DNA of 64,000 nt from Micromonospora sp. WMMD1102 (lineage in GTDB: Bacteria > Actinomycetota > Actinomycetes > Mycobacteriales > Micromonosporaceae). Below, piece by piece: positions 1-6,645 of the stretch. Below the pieces are notes generated by a model, which was given only the letters and a program-made list of their open reading frames with translations, made no database searches and was not told the origin of the DNA. The stretch's first letter is position 1, and every line of letters starts with the position of its first letter. The stretch is from NCBI RefSeq assembly GCF_029626265.1, contig NZ_JARUBN010000001.1:4467001-4531000 (forward strand), read 5' to 3'. The position numbers were made by a program, and so were the translations under genes.

Positions 1-1
1 G

Positions 2-265
2 CGCGACGGGCTGGTCACCCGGCGCCCGAGCGCCGTCGACGGACGGGGCCGGGTGGTCGCACTCACCGACGCCGGCCGGAAGCTGATCGACCAGACGTTC
101 ACGGAGCACATGCGCAACGAGCGCCGCCTGCTCGACCTGCTGTCGCCGGAGGACGCCACCCAACTGGAACGCCTGCTCACGACCTGGCTCGCCACCTTCG
201 AAGCCCCGCTGCCGGAGCCCGGGTCGACGCCGGAAACGGCAGCTCCGCGACCTCATCCTGGATGA
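2..265 (+). CDS. MarR-family transcriptional regulator, C-terminal part
   Basis: Open reading frame entering from the left edge, so the start lies outside the window. The first residues (DGLVTRRPSAVDGRGRVVAL followed by TDAGRKL) match the winged-helix wing of MarR regulators, where a DxRG-type turn precedes 'LTxAGR'. A helical dimerisation tail and a Pro-rich end follow, and the stop is TGA at 263-265. MarR proteins are dimeric repressors that often respond to phenolic ligands or antibiotics. The target cannot be read because the upstream side is missing. The next gene is convergent. Confidence 0.75.
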   Translation, partial: RDGLVTRRPSAVDGRGRVVALTDAGRKLIDQTFTEHMRNERRLLDLLSPEDATQLERLLTTWLATFEAPLPEPGSTPETAAPRPHPG

Positions 266-348
266 TCCGCGACACCATCCCGGATGACCCGCACCCGCCC
301 CTGAACCGGCCGGGTTGGTGGGCGGGGCTTGCCGTCCCGCCCACCCGA

Positions 349-1278
349 TCAGCGGTCGGGGCGGGCGCCGACCGGCCCGGCGAGGGCGCCGGCCAGGACC
401 GCGAGGAAGTGCCGGAGTACGCCCGGATCCGGCGCGTGGTCGGGGTTGACCTCGGTGAGCACCAGCCCGGCGAAGCGCGGACTCGCGGCGAAGACGGCCA
501 GGCTCACCGCCAGCTCCGCCAGCCGCAGGCCGACCGGATCACCGCCGGAGTCGGGCACGTCCGCCAGCGGTACGTCCACGAAGGAGAGCACGTCGACGTC
601 GCAGTGCAGCACGAACGGTGCCCCGAGCGCCTCGATCTCCCGGCGGGCCCGCCCGGCGGCACCCGACGGGTCGGCATGCACCTCGTCGGCGTGCAGGTGC
701 GTGATGCCGAGTTCGTCGAGCAGCCGGAGTTCGAGGTCGCCCGGGGGCAGCGCGTGGGCGTACGCGACGACGTCGCGCGGCGACAGCAGCGGTGTCGTAC
801 CCGCGATGCCGGCCAGCATCGGAACGTGGCCGGGAATCGCCAGCAGATGGGCCAGGCCCATCGCGTCGAGGTTGCCGTTCGGCCTGGTCTCCGGCGTGTA
901 CAGGTCCGGGCCGCCGTCGACGTAGAGCAGCGCGGGGCGGACACCGCGCTGGACGAATCCGGCGACCACGCCGACCGTGATCGAGCAGTCGCCCCCGATG
1001 ACAAGTGGGGTCTGCCCGCTGTCGAGGATCCGGGTGACTCCGAGGGCGGTCGCGGCGGCGACCCGGGCCACCGCCGCGACGTTCTTGGCGTCGGGCCGGT
1101 CCCGGTCCGGGCGCCAGCGGACCGGTGGCAGGTCACCATGGTCCTGGACACCTCCGGACAGCAGGCCGGGCAGGCCCGCCTCGCGGATCGCCGCCGGACC
1201 CTTCTCCAGTCCCGGGGTGTGCGCGCCCGCGCTGGACGGCACGCCGAGTAGCCCCCATCGAGCATCCATCTTGATCAT
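349..1278 (-). CDS. Arginase/agmatinase-fold protein with altered metal ligands
   Basis: 309 aa with the ureohydrolase layout: 'GGDCSITVG', 'YVDGGPDLYTPE', 'HCDVDVL' and 'TEVNPDHAPDPG' in order. Active arginases carry GGDHS and DAHxD in the first two motifs; here the two metal-binding His are Cys and Gly, while the DxD and the late Glu remain. It may therefore be catalytically altered or inactive. The ATG at 1278 comes one base after the TAA of the ABC-F gene, and GGAG at the end of that gene serves as its ribosome site, so the two are translationally coupled. A second ATG at 1269 is possible. The substrate is unknown; ureohydrolase function should not be assumed. Confidence 0.8.
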   Translation of the reverse strand: MIKMDARWGLLGVPSSAGAHTPGLEKGPAAIREAGLPGLLSGGVQDHGDLPPVRWRPDRDRPDAKNVAAVARVAAATALGVTRILDSGQTPLVIGGDCSITVGVVAGFVQRGVRPALLYVDGGPDLYTPETRPNGNLDAMGLAHLLAIPGHVPMLAGIAGTTPLLSPRDVVAYAHALPPGDLELRLLDELGITHLHADEVHADPSGAAGRARREIEALGAPFVLHCDVDVLSFVDVPLADVPDSGGDPVGLRLAELAVSLAVFAASPRFAGLVLTEVNPDHAPDPGVLRHFLAVLAGALAGPVGARPDR

Positions 1279-1279
1279 T

Positions 1280-3040
1280 TTACTCCGCCACCGCCGGATC
1301 GCTCGGTGTCGACGGCGGCCCGTTGCCGGACCACCCCGTGTCCAGGGCGGCCAGTCGCAGGGCCGGCCAGGCCGCCAGGTCGTGCAGCATCTGGCGGTCG
1401 TGGGTCGCGACGACGACGGCTGCCGGGGTGTGCAACAGGGCGGCGGTCAGCTCGTCGACAAGGGATGCCGACAGGTGGTTGGTGGGCTCGTCGAGGATCA
1501 GCAGGTCGGGCCGCTCGGCGAGCCGCAGCGCGAGGTTCAGCCGGCGCTGCTGGCCCTGGGACATCCGGCCCACGGGGGTACGCAGGGCCTCCCGGTCGAG
1601 CAGGTTGGTGGCGGTCAGCGACAGCCGGTCCTCGGCGCGCAACTGCCCACCGGACTGGAGCCGGCCGACGTGCTGGTCGTACACCTGGTGGGCGAGCGCG
1701 GTCGGCGGCCAGGCCGGCACCTCCTGCCCGAGGTATGCCACCCGGACCCGTGCCGGGTGCCGGACCTCGCCGGTCGACGGCGCGAGTTCCCCGGCGAGTA
1801 CCGCCAGCAGGGTCGACTTGCCCGCCCCGTTCGGGCCGGTCACCAGCAGCCGGTCGGCACCGTCGAGGCTGAGCGTGACGCCGCGGTGCAGCCGTCCGGC
1901 CACCGTGACATCGTGGCAGCGCAACACGGGTACGCCGGGGCGGCTGGCCAGGTCCGGCCAGCGCAGCCGCAGCGGTGGTTCCGGCACGGTGAGCCGGTGC
2001 GCGTCCAGGTCCGCCTGCCGGCGGCGGAGCGCCTGGACGACGCCCGGGGCGCGGGACTGGCGCTGGTGTTTGCCGTGCCCCTTCTCCGGGCGCCAGCCGG
2101 TGCCGAGTCGTTGCCGCGCCTCGCTCACCGCGTCCGCCAGCCGCTGGTGTTCGGCCTGCTGTGCCTCGTAGTCCCGCTCCCAGCGGTCCCGCTCGCGCCG
2201 CCGCCCCTGCTGCCAGCCGGGATAGCCGCCGGCGAACAGCAGCGGCCGCCCGTCCTGGCTGGGATCGAGGTCCAGGAACTCCCCGGCCACGTCCTGGAGC
2301 AGGGTACGGTCGTGCGTCACCACCACGACCCCACCCGGATGCTGGCGGAGTCGCAAAGTGAGGAACGCCAGGCTGTCGGCGTCCAGGTGGTTCGTCGGCT
2401 CGTCCAGCAGCAGCAGGTCGTGGCGGGCCCCCAACAGGCAGGCCAGGCGCACCCGGTAGCGCTGCCCGACCGACAGGGTCGCCAGCGGGCGGTCCCGGTC
2501 GGTGCAGGCGTCCAGCCCGGCCAGGGCCACGTCGACGCGGCGCTGGGCGTCCCAGGCGTCCAGCCGGGTGGCCGCGTCGAGCGCGGCCGAGTACGCCTCG
2601 TCGGCGCCCCGCCGGCCCTCCGCCAGTGCCGTCGCCGCGTCGTCGAGCGCCCGCAGGGACTGCTCGGAATCCCGCATCGCGCCCCGGACGAGGCTGCCCA
2701 CCGTCTCGCCGCCGCGCGCCTGGAGCGACTGCCGGGCCACGCCGATGGTGCCGACGCGGTCCACGGTGCCCCGGTCGGGGGTGACCATGCCGGCCAGTAC
2801 GTGCAGCAGGGTGGTCTTGCCCCGCCCGTTCTCGCCGACGACGGCGAGCCGGGAGCGGGCGGATACGGTCACGCTCACGTCGGAGAGCACGACGCGGCCG
2901 CCCAGCACGACCCGTACGCCTTCGGCGCGGACGTGCGCCCGGTCGCCGGCCGGCAACCGGCCGCTCCGGACAAGATCGGTGGTGGTGGTCGTGGTGGTGG
3001 TCGTCGAATCGGGTGATGAGTTCAGGTCGAGGTTTCGCAT
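1280..3040 (-). CDS. ABC-F family ATP-binding protein (possible ribosome protection/antibiotic resistance)
   Basis: 586 aa with two ABC ATPase domains in one chain and no membrane segments. Domain 1 has Walker A 'GENGRGKTT', signature 'LSVGQ' and Walker B '[12 protein letters not shown]'; domain 2 has 'GPNGAGKST', 'MSQGQ' and '[12 protein letters not shown]'. A charged linker joins them. This is the ABC-F layout, whose members act on the ribosome, either protecting it from antibiotics or regulating translation. An unusual Thr run (about nine residues from residue 13, encoded by ACC/ACG codons) sits near the N-terminus. The upstream leader peptide and hairpins suggest ribosome-mediated attenuation, typical of resistance ABC-Fs. 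The drug class cannot be told from sequence alone. Confidence 0.92.
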   Translation of the reverse strand: MRNLDLNSSPDSTTTTTTTTTDLVRSGRLPAGDRAHVRAEGVRVVLGGRVVLSDVSVTVSARSRLAVVGENGRGKTTLLHVLAGMVTPDRGTVDRVGTIGVARQSLQARGGETVGSLVRGAMRDSEQSLRALDDAATALAEGRRGADEAYSAALDAATRLDAWDAQRRVDVALAGLDACTDRDRPLATLSVGQRYRVRLACLLGARHDLLLLDEPTNHLDADSLAFLTLRLRQHPGGVVVVTHDRTLLQDVAGEFLDLDPSQDGRPLLFAGGYPGWQQGRRRERDRWERDYEAQQAEHQRLADAVSEARQRLGTGWRPEKGHGKHQRQSRAPGVVQALRRRQADLDAHRLTVPEPPLRLRWPDLASRPGVPVLRCHDVTVAGRLHRGVTLSLDGADRLLVTGPNGAGKSTLLAVLAGELAPSTGEVRHPARVRVAYLGQEVPAWPPTALAHQVYDQHVGRLQSGGQLRAEDRLSLTATNLLDREALRTPVGRMSQGQQRRLNLALRLAERPDLLILDEPTNHLSASLVDELTAALLHTPAAVVVATHDRQMLHDLAAWPALRLAALDTGWSGNGPPSTPSDPAVAE

Positions 3041-3154
3041 CGTCTGCTCTTCGGCTCGTCGTGGAGCCGGGCAGCACAGCAGAGCCGCCCGGCGGGAACG
3101 CCAGGACGGCGGAGCAGAGCTAGTTGAGAGAAGGTCGCGTCAACCCTGCCGCCG

Positions 3155-3199
3155 TCAGCGGCGGGACCAGGGCTTCATCACGGCGAGACCTGAATGCAT
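3155..3199 (-). CDS. Candidate 14-residue regulatory leader peptide of the ABC-F gene
   Basis: Reads MHSGLAVMKPWSRR then TGA. A TATGGT -10-like element ends 7 bases before its ATG, so transcription would start at or next to the ATG, giving a leaderless ORF. CCGCCG-CTGA-CGGCGG forms a hairpin straddling its stop codon, and a second hairpin (CCGCC...GGCGG with an inner GGCG/CGCC) lies between it and the ABC-F start. Short upstream ORFs of this kind control actinobacterial ABC-F and erm genes by ribosome stalling. The assignment is inferred from arrangement only. Confidence 0.5.
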   Translation of the reverse strand: MHSGLAVMKPWSRR

Positions 3200-3206
3200 G
3201 CCGGCA

Positions 3207-3212
3207 ACCATA
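3207..3212 (-). promoter_or_regulatory. Candidate -10 element of the ABC-F leader transcript
   Basis: TATGGT (TANNNT) on the minus strand, placed so that transcription would begin at the leader ATG. No convincing -35 hexamer is seen 17-19 bases upstream. Confidence 0.4.
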
Positions 3213-3275
3213 GCCGAACCCGTCGGGGACGGCGATCCGAATTACCCGGCACGGAACAGCATGAGCGGGCACGGA

Positions 3276-3749
3276 TCACCGGAGCCTCCGCTCGTAGCAG
3301 ACCGACAGCGTCGAGCCGACGTAGGCGCCGAAGAGCGGGATCTCGCGGTAGCCCTCACGGCGGTAGAAGCGCTCCGCGTCCGGCTGGGCGGTCCCGGTCT
3401 CCAGCCGCAGTGTCGTCCAGCCCCGCTCGGCAGCCGCCGACTCCAGGGCCCGGAGCAGGCTGGTGGCCACGCCACTGCCGCGATGGTGCGGTTCGACGTA
3501 CATGCGTTTGATCTCGGCGGTGGTATCGTCCAGCCGGCGCAGCGCGCCGCAACCGACGGCCTCCGCACTGGCCGGGTCGACCGCGACGACGAAGAGGTCG
3601 ATGTCGTCCTCGGACGGCGGGGTGCCGGGCTCGTGGTCGTCGCAGCCGTACCGGACGTCGAGCTCGGCCCGCTGGCGTCTGCGGAGCTCGACGCCGGCCG
3701 GGTCGTGCCACGGCCGCACCTCGATCGTCCACCCTGCGGGTCCGCGCAT
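3276..3749 (-). CDS. GNAT family N-acetyltransferase
   Basis: 157 aa. Acetyl-CoA binding motif A is clear in 'RMYVEPHHRGSGVATSLL' (the R/Q-x-x-G-x-G/A pattern), and the late 'AERFYRREGYREIP' is the usual GNAT motif B. The acceptor (small amine, drug or protein) cannot be deduced. It is transcribed away from the TetR gene, with the paired palindromes in between, so it is probably the regulated target of that repressor. The ABC-F leader begins about 75 bases downstream. Confidence 0.85.
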   Translation of the reverse strand: MRGPAGWTIEVRPWHDPAGVELRRRQRAELDVRYGCDDHEPGTPPSEDDIDLFVVAVDPASAEAVGCGALRRLDDTTAEIKRMYVEPHHRGSGVATSLLRALESAAAERGWTTLRLETGTAQPDAERFYRREGYREIPLFGAYVGSTLSVCYERRLR

Positions 3750-3787
3750 CGTGTTTCTCCCGTCATGGGCTGGGGCTTCGCCAATTG

Positions 3788-3817
3788 GTAACGCTTGTTA
3801 CGGTAACGGATGTTACC
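3788..3817. promoter_or_regulatory. Double palindromic operator in the GNAT/TetR divergent region
   Basis: Two back-to-back dyads: GTAACGCTTGTTAC at 3788-3801 and GGTAACGGATGTTACC at 3802-3817. Both share GTAAC-N4-GTTAC, and their centres are 15 bases apart, so two dimers could bind on nearly the same face. The position between a divergent enzyme gene and a TetR gene is the standard autoregulated arrangement. The palindromes are seen directly; the binding protein is inferred. Confidence 0.75.
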
Positions 3818-3846
3818 GATGCTGGGAACGATGCGGAAGGGGATCC

Positions 3847-4434
3847 ATGTCACGGAAGGCGGACCGACCGGCCCAGGAGGCACAGCTCTCCCGGGGCGTC
3901 TGGGAGGTGCTGGCCCGGCACGGGATCGAGCGGCTGACGATCCGGGCGGTAGCGGCTGCGGCCGACTGCACGACCGGGCTGGTCATGCACCGGTTTCCGA
4001 ACCGCCGCGCCCTGCTGCTGCACGCCCGCGAACTGCTGCACGAGCGAACCCGCGCCCGGGTCGAGGCCCTCGAAGCGGACGCGACCGACCCGGCCGCCGC
4101 ACTGCGGGCCGTACTCGCCCAGGGGCTTGCGCTGGACGCCGAGACGGCGACCGAGAGCGTGGTCTGGGTGGGCTTCCTGGCCGCGTCCGTCGGCGACGAC
4201 GAGTTGACCGCCCAGCACCGTGCCAACAACCAGGCGTGGCGCGAGCGGGTTGCCCGGCTCGTCTCCGCCGTCGCGCCCGAGTGGAGCGACGCGCGGGTGG
4301 CGACGGCCACGTTCGCTCTGATCGCCTTGGCGGAGGGGGCCGCCGCCCTCGGCTCCGCCGATCCGACCGGCTATCCGCCGGAGGCCCAGACCGCCGCCCT
4401 CGACGCCACGCTCACCGCACTCGGCTTGGGCTGA
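3847..4434 (+). CDS. TetR family transcriptional regulator
   Basis: 195 aa. The N-terminal helix-turn-helix shows as 'IRAVAAAADCTTGLVMHRFPNRRALL' (read in two overlapping parts), the normal TetR pattern ending in a hydrophobic 'F-x-N/D-R/K-x-x-L'. The remainder is a helical ligand and dimerisation domain. The ATG at 3847 is preceded by AAGGGG six bases upstream; longer in-frame starts run back through the operator and were rejected. The 3' end overlaps the convergent helicase gene by 23 bases. Likely represses itself and the divergent GNAT gene. Confidence 0.88.
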   Translation: MSRKADRPAQEAQLSRGVWEVLARHGIERLTIRAVAAAADCTTGLVMHRFPNRRALLLHARELLHERTRARVEALEADATDPAAALRAVLAQGLALDAETATESVVWVGFLAASVGDDELTAQHRANNQAWRERVARLVSAVAPEWSDARVATATFALIALAEGAAALGSADPTGYPPEAQTAALDATLTALGLG

Positions 4435-6577
4435 GGGTCGGCAGAAAAGGACTGCCGGGACCGCTCCATGAGAGGTGTAGGGCCTCCCGGGCCCGGGTGC
4501 AGGCGACGAAGAGTACGCAACGCTCCCGGAGCAGGTCGCTGTCGTGCTGGATCCGATCCACCTCTGCCGGGGTGATCTCCTTGGCGAACGGTACGGCCTT
4601 CGCGGTTACCCCGAGCACGGCGACGCAGCGGAACTCCAGCCCTTTCATCGCATGCATGGTCGCCAGGCGTACGCCGTCGACGTCCGCGCCCGGCTGCTCC
4701 TTGACCCGCACCGCCGGTACTCCCAGCTCAGCCAACGCCTCGTGCACCCTGTCCAGCAGCAGGTTGAACCGGGTACAGACGGCGATCTCGCTGGGTCGGA
4801 CACCCTGCTTGATCCACTCTCGTACCCGCTCGACCAGCGCCGCCACCTCCGCCTGCTCGGTTGGATGTTCGGCAACGTGCGGGCGGGTGCCGTGCAGCAG
4901 TGAGCGGTAACCAGCCAGGCTGTCGCTGCCGTCGCCGCTGAGGTCCTCGGTCGGGGAGCTGCCGAGCAGCCCGGTCGACCAGGCGAGGATCTCCTCGGTA
5001 CTCCGGTAGTTGATCCGCAGCCGGGCGCTGCGGCCGGCGGTGGCGATGCCGAGGGCGCCGAGCGAGACCCGGGAGTCGTAGATCCGCTGGTGCGGGTCGC
5101 CGGTGATGAAAAGATCGTTCGGACCCTTCGGCACGGCGGCGCGCAGCACCCGCCACTGCGCGGGGTGCAGGTCCTGGGCTTCGTCCACCACGACATGGGC
5201 AAAGCCGTGCGTGCTGAGATCGGCCTCGCCGAGCAGGCGGGCCGCCTCGCTGCAGAGCCGCAGATGGGTGCTGGCGCCGGCCGCGCCCAACTCCGCCCGA
5301 AACATCTCCATGGCCTGCCAGACCTGTTCCCGCTGCCGTGGACCGAGGGCCGACCCACGGCCTCGCCGGCTGGCCTTCTGGTACGCGGCCAGGTCGTCGA
5401 CTCGCTGGGCGAGTATGACGTGTCGGTGCTCCTGGGCCAGGAACTGCTCGGTCCAGGGCAGGTCGAGCTGGCGGCGTACCCGGCGCCAGATCTGCCGCTC
5501 GTCGGCGTCGCCGATCAGCGACGGCACCCGGCCCACCAGGTTGCGGACGGTGCGCACCGCGAAGGCGTTCACGGTGGTCACCTCCACCCGGGCCAACCGC
5601 TCCGCGTCGCCGTCGAGGAGCAGCGCCAGGTGCTCCCGCAACGTGCCGGCGAGTGCGGTGGTGTAGGTGGTAAGCAGCACCCGGCTGTCGGGCGAGCGGG
5701 TGAGCAGGTGCTTGACCCGGTGCAGCGCCACCACCGTCTTGCCGGTGCCGGGTCCGCCGGTCACCTGGGCCGGGCCGTTGTACGAGGCACGGTAGGCGAC
5801 CCGGCGCTGCGACGGGTGCAGGAACACCCGCCACGCCGCGAATGGCTTGTCCAGAATCTCGGACAACTCGTCGGCACTGCTGACCAGGGTGATCCGGCTG
5901 GTGGTGTTGGCGATCGCCATCGCCAGGCTGTCGACCGTGCGGTCGTCGGCGTCGGTGTCGGCGGGACGGCGTTCGGCGACGATGTCCCGGTAGACGTCGT
6001 CCGGGGTGAAGCCCTCGGCGAGATATTGCAGGACCTCGAACTGGTCCTCGGGGAAGAGCGAGCTGAACGCCTCCAACTGCGGCTTGTCGATGATCGTACG
6101 TACCGCGCGGAGCACCTGGTCGTCGATGCCGAGCTGCCGGAGCACCTTGTCGGAGTGGCCGGCGAAGAGCAGGCTCGACGCGGTCGCGGCGGCCTGCTCC
6201 AGCGCCGGGGTGAGTTGCTCGATCGCGACGACGTTACGCACCTCCAGCGCCCGGGTGGCACTGTTGATCGTGTAGAGGCGCTTCGCCGCCCAGCCGTACG
6301 CCTCGTCGTGCGGTACGACGTTCAGCAGCAGGAAGGTGTCGGTGCCGTCGTCCGGGGCCAGTACCACGCCGCGCCAGAAGTCGTTGATCCGGATGGTCCG
6401 CATCCGCGCGTCCCGGGCGTTGTTGACCGACTCCAGGTGCAGGCCCTTGTCGGCGTGCAGCTCGGCGATGCTGAGCTGCTGAAACTTTGCCATCGCCTTG
6501 CGTACTCCGGCTTTCACCGGCTTTTCGAGTACGTCGTAGCTTTCCCAGAAGCTGTTGGCGAAGGCGAGCTGCGGCAC
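4412..6577 (-). CDS. UvrD/Rep-family (superfamily 1) helicase, defence-island type
   Basis: 721 aa. The first ~120 residues contain a RelE-like stretch ('SVNNARDARMRTIRINDFWRG'). Walker A 'GGPGTGKT' begins near residue 273, motif II 'VVVDEAQDLHP' is near 463, motif III 'FITGDPHQRIYD' follows, and late motifs 'MHAMKGLEF' and 'VACTRAREAL' complete an SF1A helicase. Such proteins unwind DNA or displace bound proteins and often accompany restriction or defence genes. It lies 68 bases downstream of the GmrSD-type gene on the same strand, so the two are probably one operon. Confidence 0.88.
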   Translation of the reverse strand: MPQLAFANSFWESYDVLEKPVKAGVRKAMAKFQQLSIAELHADKGLHLESVNNARDARMRTIRINDFWRGVVLAPDDGTDTFLLLNVVPHDEAYGWAAKRLYTINSATRALEVRNVVAIEQLTPALEQAAATASSLLFAGHSDKVLRQLGIDDQVLRAVRTIIDKPQLEAFSSLFPEDQFEVLQYLAEGFTPDDVYRDIVAERRPADTDADDRTVDSLAMAIANTTSRITLVSSADELSEILDKPFAAWRVFLHPSQRRVAYRASYNGPAQVTGGPGTGKTVVALHRVKHLLTRSPDSRVLLTTYTTALAGTLREHLALLLDGDAERLARVEVTTVNAFAVRTVRNLVGRVPSLIGDADERQIWRRVRRQLDLPWTEQFLAQEHRHVILAQRVDDLAAYQKASRRGRGSALGPRQREQVWQAMEMFRAELGAAGASTHLRLCSEAARLLGEADLSTHGFAHVVVDEAQDLHPAQWRVLRAAVPKGPNDLFITGDPHQRIYDSRVSLGALGIATAGRSARLRINYRSTEEILAWSTGLLGSSPTEDLSGDGSDSLAGYRSLLHGTRPHVAEHPTEQAEVAALVERVREWIKQGVRPSEIAVCTRFNLLLDRVHEALAELGVPAVRVKEQPGADVDGVRLATMHAMKGLEFRCVAVLGVTAKAVPFAKEITPAEVDRIQHDSDLLRERCVLFVACTRAREALHLSWSGPGSPFLPTLSPSRVR

Positions 6578-6645
6578 GGGCGAACCTCCAACGTGGTCAT
6601 TCGGTCGCGGCCGGTGACACCCTACCGGCCGCGATCGACGGGCTT

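Noticed and set aside
262..1251. Long plus-strand frame opposite the arginase-like gene
   Set aside because: It is the antisense of a clear ureohydrolase-fold gene, composed of Arg/Gly/Ala-rich sequence with no family motif.
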